Of a stretch of DNA of 64,000 nt, positions 17,938 through 26,913 are shown in pieces. This stretch comes from Thermophagus xiamenensis. Its GTDB lineage: Bacteria; Bacteroidota; Bacteroidia; Bacteroidales; Marinilabiliaceae. Positions within the stretch are counted from its first letter, which is position 1, and every line of letters begins with the position of its first letter. Where the stretch lies: the NCBI RefSeq assembly GCF_900112795.1, contig NZ_FONA01000012.1, positions 62,001 to 126,000 on the forward strand, in the 5' to 3' direction. The notes under the pieces were generated by a model. The model worked only from the letters and a program-made list of their open reading frames with translations, searched no databases and was not told the origin of the DNA. Made by a program: the position numbers and the translations under genes.

Positions 17938-20127
17938 ATGTCACGAATTATATTAATTCTTGAACTCTTTTTTGTTTGTATCACTTTATCAACCGCCCAG
18001 ATTGGTCATGGGGGACGACCTTCGATAATGGGTGCAGAAATAATGATGCATGACAAAAGTTTTGGAAACATTAGTGATCAGCCACAGACGGTCATATCTT
18101 TTACTCCACCGACCAATGAATATATAAAAACGGAACTGAGGGCCAATAAAAAAGGTCGTCCGCTTCGGTTTGCCTATCCTAATTTTGTAGACTTAAGCCC
18201 TGAGAATTCAGGTATGATATCTGTTCTGGATGATGGGCGATTATACTGGCAATTACGGTTGACGTCGGTTGGCGCCTATTCCTTGAATGTTATATTTGAT
18301 CGTTTTCATCTGAATCAAGGAGATTCCTTGTTTATTTATAATCCTTCAGGAAGCTATGTAATTGGTGCCTTAACTGAAAAAAATAATAAGTCGTGGGGGG
18401 GATTGGCAACGGCACCTGTTCCCGGCGATGAAGTGATTATTGAATGGAAAGGGAAAAAATTAGGCGAAGGCGGTGCCCAATTGAAAATAGGTGCAGTCAA
18501 TCATGATTTTTTGGGTATTATCAATGTATTGGCGTCGAAAGTGGGGCAATTTGGTGACAGTGGCCCATGCCATACTGACTTTACTTGTTACGATGATTCA
18601 ACCTGGCTTCTCAATGGAAGGTCGGTTTGTCAGGTTATTGTTAACGGAACGGAATATTGTAGTGGTACCCTAATGAACAATAGTTTGGGTGATGGGACAC
18701 CATATGTTTTGACTGCCGGACATTGTTTAGGAACAAATCTCTCACCGGAATCTGTGGTTTTTATCTTTAACTATGAAGTGCCCCAATGTCAGACTTTTAT
18801 AGACGGAAGTAAAATACAGAGCATTTCCGGTGCCAGTTTGAGAGCCTATGCCGATCAGTTGGACTTTGCTTTATTGGAAATGTCGGAATATCCCCCGGAA
18901 TATTTTAGAGTTTATTATTCAGGATGGGATCTCACCACAACACCTCAGGGGGGTGTCCATACGGTACATCATCCATACGGAGATGTAAAGAAAGTAGCTG
19001 TTTCATCGGAGTCGCCGGAAGAAGCAAGTTATTTTGCCACTTCTCGTTTAGGCAATACGTTTTTAGAGGATGCGCACTGGAAAGTAGCCCAATGGACTGA
19101 TGGAACAACTGAGCCTGGTTCATCAGGAGCAGGATTGTTCCTGGGGAATGGGGCATTTATTGGTCTTTTATCGGGTGGCTCGGCAACCTGTAGTAACCCC
19201 GTGAATGATTATTTTATTCGTTTAAACAAAATATGGGATTATTTGCCGGAGGATACGGCACGGGTCGACTTATGGCTTAACCCTAGTGGCGAAGATATTT
19301 CTTTTCTACCCGGACTCAATCCTTCTGAAGGCAATTTAATGAGAGTATCTCATTTTCCCGAGGATGGCATCCCTGAATTAAAGAAAATCAACGGGGCCAA
19401 TGAGTATTGGACCGGTCCAAACAGCTTAATGATTACTGATGTGGCTGAGAAATATGATGAATTCTCTTCGGGTAAAATTTACGGTTTATTTTTGGTGCCG
19501 GGTGCAAGTTATTACGCTGGCGATGGGAATATCGACATCAAAATCTGGTCGGGGACCGATAAACCTCAAACTTTATTGGCCAGTAAAAATAACGTTAAAA
19601 TTGGCGCAGAATCTAATAAAGAGCTTTTAATCCTATTTGATGAACCGGTTTCCTTTTCGGAAAATTTTTTCGCAGGTTACACCATTGATTATTCTACCCC
19701 CATTGATACTTTTGCTGTTTATCAGGTTGCTACAACAGAGAGAGACAATTCTTTATTTCTGAATTCATTAAACAGTGGCTGGCAGTCCTATTCTTCATTA
19801 AGCGGCGATTTCCCGTCTATGGCATGGATTGATGTACTTGTTGGCTATGTTAATTATACAGATTCAAGCCATATTGATATCCCTGAACAATTTTACATTT
19901 CACCCAATCCTGCCGGAAAATATACAAATATTTATTATCCTGAAAATGGGACCGGACAAATTTCTATTTATAATTTAAAAGGAAATCTGGTTTTGACTAA
20001 ACAGGTGACCATAAATGATAATTATTATGAATTGCGTTTTTTTGATCGGCTTGTAACCGGTGTTTATTTGTTACAGCTTAAAATTAACGGGAAAGCTTTA
20101 GTGAAAAAATTAGTAGTTCAAAAATAA
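17938..20127 (+). CDS. Secreted trypsin-fold serine protease with T9SS type A sorting tail
   Basis: 729 residues from ATG 17938. An upstream in-frame start would put 21 odd residues before the signal peptide (SRIILILELFFVCITLSTAQ). A beta-rich N-terminal region (~90-200) precedes a lysyl-endopeptidase-like S1 domain with the triad segments LTAGHCLG (His), DFALLEM (Asp) and EPGSSGAGLF (Ser); paired Cys such as CHTDFTC and GTEYCSGTL are typical. The last ~75 residues (SPNPAGKYTNIYY, then ISIYNLKGN, then GVYLLQLKINGKALVKKLVV) form a Por secretion tail. The protein should be exported by T9SS and act outside the cell. Substrate specificity is a guess. Confidence 0.9.
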   Translation: MSRIILILELFFVCITLSTAQIGHGGRPSIMGAEIMMHDKSFGNISDQPQTVISFTPPTNEYIKTELRANKKGRPLRFAYPNFVDLSPENSGMISVLDDGRLYWQLRLTSVGAYSLNVIFDRFHLNQGDSLFIYNPSGSYVIGALTEKNNKSWGGLATAPVPGDEVIIEWKGKKLGEGGAQLKIGAVNHDFLGIINVLASKVGQFGDSGPCHTDFTCYDDSTWLLNGRSVCQVIVNGTEYCSGTLMNNSLGDGTPYVLTAGHCLGTNLSPESVVFIFNYEVPQCQTFIDGSKIQSISGASLRAYADQLDFALLEMSEYPPEYFRVYYSGWDLTTTPQGGVHTVHHPYGDVKKVAVSSESPEEASYFATSRLGNTFLEDAHWKVAQWTDGTTEPGSSGAGLFLGNGAFIGLLSGGSATCSNPVNDYFIRLNKIWDYLPEDTARVDLWLNPSGEDISFLPGLNPSEGNLMRVSHFPEDGIPELKKINGANEYWTGPNSLMITDVAEKYDEFSSGKIYGLFLVPGASYYAGDGNIDIKIWSGTDKPQTLLASKNNVKIGAESNKELLILFDEPVSFSENFFAGYTIDYSTPIDTFAVYQVATTERDNSLFLNSLNSGWQSYSSLSGDFPSMAWIDVLVGYVNYTDSSHIDIPEQFYISPNPAGKYTNIYYPENGTGQISIYNLKGNLVLTKQVTINDNYYELRFFDRLVTGVYLLQLKINGKALVKKLVVQK

Positions 20128-20178
20128 CTGAATCTCTTTTTCCTATTTAAAACGATAATAATATCAAATACAGCCGGG

Positions 20179-21213
20179 TTACAAAATCTTTAGATTATCA
20201 ATGCAAAATATTTCCGGTGTGACCATATTCCCTGAGTCGTCTGTTTTACTGCTGGATAGAATAAATTCAATTTTATTCACCTTATTAAGGTCACTAAGGT
20301 CAACTGTAGTCCAGTCTTCAATAATATAGTCACGTTTATTGTTGTCAAAACGATAATCTGCCAAAAAGAAATCAACAGAACCTGTTATTTCGCCTTGCGC
20401 GTCTATGCCTCTGATTGTGACCTTGCACCAATCGGCATTATTACTTCCGCTACCACCCATTCTTTCAAATTGGTCGCTTCCAAATTTCATTAAATATCGA
20501 CCTAGCGTTGAATTATTGATGTCAATAGACTTTAACAAATGGTCCTGACCCTCATTAAATTGAATAGTTGGATAATTAGAATCAGAACCATTGGGATATC
20601 GAACTAAAAGAAAATAATCGGATTGATCTTGACTCGCATATACGCTGAAGGGCGAGATATCCTCCAAATCAGAGGAACTACTTCCCATATTACTTATTCC
20701 AAAACCTTCCCATGTTGTATCATTAATAAAAGTGTTAGAAAAGAAGATTTCCTTATAAGAAAATCCGGCATTGTCAAAAGGTCCAATATGAAAGGTATCA
20801 GTCTCGGTCGAAAGGGCTAGTTCATTGAAATCTGCCAATATGATTACATCAACATTAATGGTCATGGAGTCGGAACCATAGGGGGTGATAACTTTAAAAA
20901 AGTATTCAATGTTTCCCAGATTGATAGCTGTATCGGTAAGAAATTGACCCGACACATCCAGTTTTTGCCCATTTTTCCGCCATTCGTAAATAGCATCGTA
21001 ATTGTACGTTATTTGGGGTTTTAAAACAATAGTATTGCCCAGATTAACTTCAATTTCCTCATCACTGCCGGCCAAATATATCTCGGGCGGAGGTATTTCC
21101 TTCTCATTATCTTTACACGCCCCTAAAAGGCCTATTATTGATATGAGAATGAGTTGAAAAATAATAACTCTTTTCCGGATTATGAGATTATTGTTGGTTA
21201 ATCGATTGTTCAT
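20179..21213 (-). CDS. DUF4465-like lipoprotein with an N-terminal Ig/PKD-like domain
   Basis: 344 residues. A signal peptide with lipobox (IGLLGAC, Cys ~33) predicts lipid anchoring. An Ig/PKD-like domain (~45-125) with YEWRKNGQ precedes a ~210-residue domain with DUF4465 hallmarks: WEGFGISNM near its start and a closing block with SVDFFLADYR, IEDWTTVDLSDL, IEF.LSSS and FCIDNLKIL. The family occurs in Bacteroidota surface and polysaccharide loci, but its function is unknown. It is convergent with the protease gene and has no obvious partner. Confidence 0.8.
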   Translation of the reverse strand: MNNRLTNNNLIIRKRVIIFQLILISIIGLLGACKDNEKEIPPPEIYLAGSDEEIEVNLGNTIVLKPQITYNYDAIYEWRKNGQKLDVSGQFLTDTAINLGNIEYFFKVITPYGSDSMTINVDVIILADFNELALSTETDTFHIGPFDNAGFSYKEIFFSNTFINDTTWEGFGISNMGSSSSDLEDISPFSVYASQDQSDYFLLVRYPNGSDSNYPTIQFNEGQDHLLKSIDINNSTLGRYLMKFGSDQFERMGGSGSNNADWCKVTIRGIDAQGEITGSVDFFLADYRFDNNKRDYIIEDWTTVDLSDLNKVNKIEFILSSSKTDDSGNMVTPEIFCIDNLKIL

Positions 21214-21377
21214 CTTTGAATTATTGATTTCTGATATTAGTAATTAGCCATGATCAAGATATTTTTCCGTTTAAGATATACGCTTGGTCATGTCCAATTT
21301 CTTACCCTAATGTTTTTTTATAATGAGTTCTTGAGTCAGTTCATTTTTTAAGCAGCAAAAATGTGATCAGCCCCCAA

Positions 21378-22841
21378 TTAACTCGCTTTGTTTTGCCTGT
21401 ATTTTAAATAGTGTTCGATAAACCCGGGCAGGTCTTCAACGGCAATACGTTTACCAATAATTTTTTTGTCTTTATCGAGAATGAAAATAGTTGGGGTACT
21501 TTTGACATCAAAATGTTCTCTAAATCCAGTGTGACGATAGGGATCCCAAACATTGATAAAGTCATAAAGCTGGTTTTTTTCAATAAAATCAACCCATTCG
21601 GGTTCGTTGCCCTGGGTATATACGGCAAAAATCTTCACACCTTTATCTATCAACTTTTTCTGGTAAATTTCGTTGAGTTTGGGAATAGCTTTTTTACAGT
21701 GTCCGCAATCGGGTTCCCAAAAAACCAATATGGTTACAGGAGCATTAATTTCATATAATCGGTAATATTGACCGTTAAACGATTGCATTTTCAGGTCATG
21801 GGCTTTGTTGCCTATTAAGGTGGGTTTAATTTCTTTAACACGGGTTTCAAGTTTTTCTAAAAACTCTTCATCGGCCCAGGTGGCCTCCCCTGCGAGGTAA
21901 TATTTTTCAGCCAGGCCAACCAACATTTTATCCATGCCCATAATTTGACTATCATTGGCATAGTTGAATAAATTACTCACCATAAAACGGAAAACTTCGG
22001 ATGAAGGTCTGGTTTTCTCAATCAGTTTAATGGCTTCATTGAGTAGTGTATCAGGTATTTGCGGAAGAACCGACGAAAAATAATTTTCTATTTTACGGCC
22101 AAAGAAGGGAGTTCTCAGAATCCGGGCATCGGTTAAGTCAATATTATCAAAGTAGTGTTCTCTGTAGTAACGATACTTTTTTATTCGCAGTAAAGAATCC
22201 GGGTTGCTGGCACCTTCCGGAACCTCGAAGTCAGGTATTTCAACTTCCTGAATACCTTTTAAAAACAGAGCCAGGAGAGTTCCAGGATTTTCTTCGATTA
22301 AGGTATTCCATTGATGTTTAACTTCCTGGTTTAACTTTTCCAGTTCTGCTTTAATTTTTTCTCCTTGAGAGGAGTCTGCATCGGTATTTTTTAATTGTTC
22401 TTGCAGATTTTTGGCTTTTTCTTGTCTTTCGGCAATAAACCGTTGGTATTGGTTAAATAATTTTGTTTGCTCTGAGCCATTCACCTTCATCGAGTTGATA
22501 AAATCTGAGGTGTCTATACTAACCTCAAAATGTTGGTCCTGGTCAATTAAAACATCAAAGTATTTTTTGTTGGGAAGATAAACCACATATATTCCCCCCG
22601 GGAGGGGTTTATCATCGCTAAAAATGGCCTTGCCACTGCCATCTATTCGGGTGGTATCATCAACGTACATGCGTTGATTAAAATAGTGACCTAAAATTAA
22701 CGTTGTATCTTTTAACCCATTTATGGTAATTTCTATTCTGTGGCCATTAGGATTATCGCCCTTAAAAGAGATAGGTGTTCCATATATTGAGAAATTTATG
22801 GCCATCCAAAAGAATAATAGGCTAATATTTAAAAATTTCAT
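21378..22841 (-). CDS. TlpA-like thioredoxin-fold protein with DUF4369/DUF5106-type N-terminal region
   Basis: 487 residues from ATG 22841 (an in-frame GTG lies three codons upstream). Signal peptide, then a beta domain of DUF4369 type (~25-125), a Lys/Glu-rich helical linker (~130-180), a helical middle region resembling DUF5106 (~190-340) and a C-terminal thioredoxin fold with the redox pair in FWEPDCGHCKKAIP and the cis-Pro region VKSTPTIFILD. Such proteins are exported thiol-disulfide reductases of Bacteroidota with unknown clients. It is followed by the aminopeptidase gene upstream on the same strand (91-bp gap), possibly co-transcribed. Confidence 0.85.
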   Translation of the reverse strand: MKFLNISLLFFWMAINFSIYGTPISFKGDNPNGHRIEITINGLKDTTLILGHYFNQRMYVDDTTRIDGSGKAIFSDDKPLPGGIYVVYLPNKKYFDVLIDQDQHFEVSIDTSDFINSMKVNGSEQTKLFNQYQRFIAERQEKAKNLQEQLKNTDADSSQGEKIKAELEKLNQEVKHQWNTLIEENPGTLLALFLKGIQEVEIPDFEVPEGASNPDSLLRIKKYRYYREHYFDNIDLTDARILRTPFFGRKIENYFSSVLPQIPDTLLNEAIKLIEKTRPSSEVFRFMVSNLFNYANDSQIMGMDKMLVGLAEKYYLAGEATWADEEFLEKLETRVKEIKPTLIGNKAHDLKMQSFNGQYYRLYEINAPVTILVFWEPDCGHCKKAIPKLNEIYQKKLIDKGVKIFAVYTQGNEPEWVDFIEKNQLYDFINVWDPYRHTGFREHFDVKSTPTIFILDKDKKIIGKRIAVEDLPGFIEHYLKYRQNKAS

Positions 22842-22941
22842 AAGGCGCACTTTGTTTGGTTAGGTAATTCAATGCGTAATTCAACAAAGATAAAGTTTGA
22901 TGTACTGCCCATTGGGGGTTAAGGCTATATTTTTATAGCCA

Positions 22942-24735
22942 TTAAACATTGCTGCCAATGGCCTGGGTTTTTTCCTTTAACCATTCTTTTTCCTCTTCTT
23001 TTAGGTTGGGAGATAATTTATCAAAAACCTCTCGGTGATAATTGTTTAGCCATTCGATTTCCTGTTGATTAAGCATATCTTCCACTATTAAAGAAGTGTC
23101 AATGGGACAGAGGGTAAGCGTTTCAAAATTTAAAAAGGTGCCGAAATCAGAGTCGCCGAAATGGCGGGTTAATACCAGGTTTTCGATTCGTATGCCGTAT
23201 TCCATTGCTCGATAGATGCCCGGTTCGTTAGAGGTCACCATCCCGGGTTTAAATTCTGTTCCATTGTCTTGTACTCTGATGCTTTGAGGCCCTTCATGAA
23301 CATTTAGGAAATAACCTATTCCATGGCCGGTGCCATGACCGTAATTTCTTTTATGAGCCCATAATGGTTGTCGGGCCAGAATATCGAGCTGAACACCCCG
23401 GGTGCCTTCAGGGAAAATCGCATTGGCTAAAGCTATATGCCCTTTAAGAACCAGTGTGAAATCTTCTTTTACCTGGTCTTGAACAGGACCCAGTTTTATG
23501 GTACGAGTAATATCAGTTGTTCCTGTAAGATATTGTCCTCCTGAATCAACCAAATAAACCCCTTTATTTTGAAGAGTCGTATCGGAATCGGGAGATACGT
23601 CATAGTGAACAATAGCACCATGAGGACCATACCCGGAGATAGTTTTAAACGATTCACCCTGAAAGTTAGGTGACTGACTTCTGAATTTAAGTAATTGTTG
23701 AGCGGCCGATAATTCAGACACCGTACCTGTGGGTACAGATTCTTCCAACCATTTCAAAAATTTAACCATGGCAACACCATCCTCAATCATGGTTTTTTTG
23801 ATGTTCTCTATTTCAATCTCATTTTTTATTGATTTTAATGAGGTTATGATACCGGTACCTTCAATTTTGGGCACATAGGCTGGTATCGATTCATATAAAA
23901 TCGAATTATTGCGCAGGGGATCGATATAAGCCACTGCATGTTCCGGCAGTTCCTTAAGGTGAGAATAGATTTCACCATATAGGTTAATGCGTATTTTATC
24001 TTTGGATAAATGTTTGCCAATGGAAGAGGTTAACTTATTGGGATTAATATAGAGAGACACGTGGTCCATTGAAATCACCAGGAAAGCGTGGAACACCGGA
24101 TTAAAAGGAATATCGGTACCTCTGAGGTTCAGGACCCAGGCTATTTCATCAAGAGCACCGGTAATGTAATGGGTTGCCTCTTTTTCCTTGAGGGCTTGCC
24201 GCACCAATTCTATCTTTTGTTGGCGAGACATGCCGGCCAATGTTTCCGGATGTTCGGATACCGGATTGTCGGGAATGGCCGGACGGGTGGTCCAAACATC
24301 TTCGGCAAGTGTTAGTTGTGTTTCTAACTGTATTTGTTTTTTGCCGAAGGCCTGGCTCATCTTTCGGACATCTTCCACCGAAAAGCAGGTGCCATTGATG
24401 GCTACTTTGCTGCCCGCCGACAAATTTTCGGATATCCATTTAATATAGTCAGGCACACCCGGAAGACCTTCCTTTACTAACTTAATGCCGGTTCCCGACA
24501 GTTGTTCCTCGGCTTGCAGGTAGTAGCGGGAATCGGTCCATAAAAAGGCACCATCACTTCCCACAACCAGCGTTCCGGCTGAACCGGTAAATCCGGATAA
24601 ATAATCCCGAATCTTCCAATGCTCGGCCAAATACTCACTAATATGAGCATCATTTCCGGGTATTATACATACATCAATGCCATTAGCGGCCATTTTTGAC
24701 CTCAGTTCCTGAATTCTTTCTGCAATATATGACAT
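22942..24735 (-). CDS. Aminopeptidase P family (Xaa-Pro aminopeptidase)
   Basis: 597 residues, the long three-domain form. Two creatinase-N-like domains precede a pita-bread M24 domain with all dinuclear metal ligands: YLVDSGGQY and TDITRT (two Asp), GHGTGHGIGYFLNVHEG (His), TSNEPGIY (Glu) and IRIENLVL (Glu). It removes the N-terminal residue from peptides whose second residue is Pro. There is no signal peptide, so it is probably cytoplasmic. It starts 10 bp after the stop of the DUF4097-like gene, suggesting one operon with it. Confidence 0.94.
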   Translation of the reverse strand: MSYIAERIQELRSKMAANGIDVCIIPGNDAHISEYLAEHWKIRDYLSGFTGSAGTLVVGSDGAFLWTDSRYYLQAEEQLSGTGIKLVKEGLPGVPDYIKWISENLSAGSKVAINGTCFSVEDVRKMSQAFGKKQIQLETQLTLAEDVWTTRPAIPDNPVSEHPETLAGMSRQQKIELVRQALKEKEATHYITGALDEIAWVLNLRGTDIPFNPVFHAFLVISMDHVSLYINPNKLTSSIGKHLSKDKIRINLYGEIYSHLKELPEHAVAYIDPLRNNSILYESIPAYVPKIEGTGIITSLKSIKNEIEIENIKKTMIEDGVAMVKFLKWLEESVPTGTVSELSAAQQLLKFRSQSPNFQGESFKTISGYGPHGAIVHYDVSPDSDTTLQNKGVYLVDSGGQYLTGTTDITRTIKLGPVQDQVKEDFTLVLKGHIALANAIFPEGTRGVQLDILARQPLWAHKRNYGHGTGHGIGYFLNVHEGPQSIRVQDNGTEFKPGMVTSNEPGIYRAMEYGIRIENLVLTRHFGDSDFGTFLNFETLTLCPIDTSLIVEDMLNQQEIEWLNNYHREVFDKLSPNLKEEEKEWLKEKTQAIGSNV

Positions 24736-24745
24736 ATTTATATTA

Positions 24746-25807
24746 TTATTTTAATTCTTTTATGTTGATCCCAGCATTTTTGTTGAAAACAACTATGGAG
24801 GCTGGTTGACCATTTTCATTAAAAGTACCGGAAAAAAAAGTTTTTTCCTGATCACTTATGATGCGCAAAGCCTGTTGAGCAAAGTGAAAAAAATCGCCGT
24901 TGGTAATCTCGCCCTGAATGGTATAAGATAGCGATTCAGGCAAGGTTAAAGTGATTGGTGTTCCATTATTGGCAATGGATAATTCTTTTAATTGATGGCT
25001 TACATTTTCAATGATCAAAAAACCATTGGAAATTTCAATTTGTCCTTTTTCCTGAATTTTCCCAATGGTTGCAAAGCAAAAATTACTCTTTATAGTTATT
25101 TGTCCGGATTCTGAAATATTTAAACGAGAGGTATTGCCTTTTATATCGGCCCTGTTAATTTTATTGATGTTGAGCTGGAAGAACTGGCCCGAAAAAAGCC
25201 CATTGTCCACACGTTGTATATTAACGTTGGCATTGTCCAATTTTAAGTTGCAGGATGCTGCATCAATCAGTTGGGCATTGGAGAAGGCAAGATCGCCATT
25301 TATGGTGTCTATTGTAGCCAACTTATTTTGCACCAAACGGCCATATCTTAATGTTGGTTCGAACGTGGGAACAGGAGCGTTTAAAGTGATGTCACCAAAC
25401 TGATTATTGACTATAACTTGTTGTTGGCCGGATGGAATAAAAATTTCATAATTGATTTCAAACGGAAAATTGGAATAGAAATTATCAGCAAAAGAAGTCC
25501 TGAAATAAACTTTGCCTTCGGTTTCTGTACTACTTATATTTATTTGGTCAAAAACTTCCTGTGCCAAAGTTTGATTCTTGGTTTTCACAATTAGTGAAAC
25601 CTTCACCTGAAGGGTATCGTTATCATGCGCGTTAATGGTAACATTGCCATGCTGATTATGTAATTCAATGCCATCATAAACTTTGGAAGAGAAAATCCAT
25701 TCTTTATGCTCTGACTGATATGGTTGTTCTTGTCCATATATTAGAGTATTCTGAAATATTAAAGTGCCTAAAATCAGTATGTAGGTTAAACGAAATGCTT
25801 TCATCAT
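24746..25807 (-). CDS. Exported DUF4097-like beta-solenoid protein
   Basis: About 353 residues. Signal peptide (ends near IYGQ), then repeated short beta strands, including GIELHNQHGNVTINAHDND and VIVNNQFGDITLNA, the GxxVxxxGDVxI pattern seen in DUF4097/DUF2807 putative adhesin-type proteins. No catalytic motif is recognised. In Bacteroidota such genes often follow sigma/anti-sigma or other envelope genes; here the neighbour is the aminopeptidase P gene 10 bp downstream. The start is ATG 25807 or 25804. Confidence 0.65.
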   Translation of the reverse strand: MMKAFRLTYILILGTLIFQNTLIYGQEQPYQSEHKEWIFSSKVYDGIELHNQHGNVTINAHDNDTLQVKVSLIVKTKNQTLAQEVFDQINISSTETEGKVYFRTSFADNFYSNFPFEINYEIFIPSGQQQVIVNNQFGDITLNAPVPTFEPTLRYGRLVQNKLATIDTINGDLAFSNAQLIDAASCNLKLDNANVNIQRVDNGLFSGQFFQLNINKINRADIKGNTSRLNISESGQITIKSNFCFATIGKIQEKGQIEISNGFLIIENVSHQLKELSIANNGTPITLTLPESLSYTIQGEITNGDFFHFAQQALRIISDQEKTFFSGTFNENGQPASIVVFNKNAGINIKELK

Positions 25808-26189
25808 CAATTGATTTTTTTCGAAAAACAGCAGAAAAATATATTTTTCATGGGCTAAAGTAATGAAAAAGGAAGAAGCGGTGAAATTTTGATTGGCATT
25901 AATGCTTTTGGTTTAATAGTGCCCACATGAACAAATATTTATACATGCTTTCAGGATAAATCTTTGGGGGCTTATTGTTTACCGGCATATAAAAGTGGTT
26001 TATTCTCTCAAAATTTATTTAATTTAGTTCCTCTTCTCCTTATCTCTTTTTTTTGTGGATACCTATTTAAATAATAAACGCAGTTTTTTTTATAAGGTTT
26101 ATGATTGAGAATCCAATAATGGAATGTTTGGATGATAGGATTTCCTTCATGGTCTGATATCGGTTGAAAACCGGTTACTTACAATTTGA
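25808..26189. other. Intergenic region with no recognised feature
   Basis: About 380 bp of AT-rich DNA between the DUF4097-like gene and repeat copy D. I see no gene, RNA or clear promoter in it. Confidence 0.5.
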
Positions 26190-26692
26190 TGACAATGAAA
26201 CGAGCATGGCGGCTTTTGCCACAAAAGAATATGTATAAAACTGAGGCAGAAGTGCACAGGCAGAAGGCAGAAGAAGTCAATAGTCATTAGTCAACAGTCA
26301 TTAGTGTAAATGGACTAGTGACTAATGACTAACCACTAATGGCTACTTTTAATAAACAATATATCAATGAAGTAAGTAAATTTTATAGGGATGAAACGAG
26401 CATGACTAAGAAGGTTTGTCACAAAAAGAACATGTATAAACTTTAAGACATGCGAGTTCCATCAGGCCAATGAATTAGATAAATTTTATACTGATGAAAC
26501 GAGCATGGCAGCTTTTGCCACAAAAGAACATGTATAAAAACATTGAGGCAGAAGTGCACAGGCAGAAGGCAGAAGTGAAATTTATCGATTTTATGATAGC
26601 GGGTTGGGAAATTTCCCCTTTAGGGGATTAAGGGGTGTGCGTTGGCCATAATGGACTTTAAACTAATTATATAAGTAAATTTTATACGAATG
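26190..26692 (+). repeat. Dispersed composite repeat, copy D (most complete)
   Basis: Three successive leader+hairpin modules start at ATGs 26195, 26391 and 26494. Module 1 is followed by the purine-rich module and the CATTAGT hairpin. Module 2 is followed by a segment GACATGCGAGTTCCATCAGG not seen in copy B. Module 3 is followed by the purine-rich module and an extra block (26575-26670) with GGGAAATTTCCCCTTTAGGG that also occurs in copies E and H. The final leader ends TTTATACGAATGAAA at 26692. Intact short ORFs run 26195-26290 (31 codons) and 26494-26631 (45 codons). Confidence 0.9.
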
Positions 26693-26779
26693 AAATCTTT
26701 GGTACAAAATATCATGCCAGAGTTGAATGAGGTCAGACTTTATTGCAAGAATTACTTTTTACTAAACCCAATTGGGTGA
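26690..26779 (+). CDS. Possible 29-residue peptide starting at the repeat edge
   Basis: An ATG at the exact 3' edge of repeat copy D (the position used by ackA and the biotin carrier gene at other copies) opens a 29-codon frame (MKSLVQNIMPELNEVRLY...). No family is recognised. It may be a leader peptide, the remnant of a lost gene or chance. Confidence 0.2.
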   Translation: MKSLVQNIMPELNEVRLYCKNYFLLNPIG

Positions 26780-26845
26780 ATTTCTTGTCCAGCCTTATAT
26801 CCATTTTTTTTAAACAATCGTGTAACGAGAGTGGGGTACTAATCA

Positions 26846-26874
26846 AAAATTGGTAGATAAGGAGTACCAATTTT
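26846..26874. promoter_or_regulatory. 10-bp perfect inverted repeat upstream of the histidine kinase
   Basis: AAAATTGGTA and TACCAATTTT separated by 9 nt, 39 bp before the kinase start codon. It could be an operator or a hairpin in the leader; it is not followed by a strong T-run. Confidence 0.4.
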
Positions 26875-26913
26875 ATAATATTATCGTACCAAAAATTAAA
26901 AGATAGATGAGGT

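Noticed and set aside
26388-26505. Mobile element with transposase in repeat copy D
   Set aside because: No transposase-like frame longer than about 45 codons exists in or beside any copy; called a repeat, not an IS.
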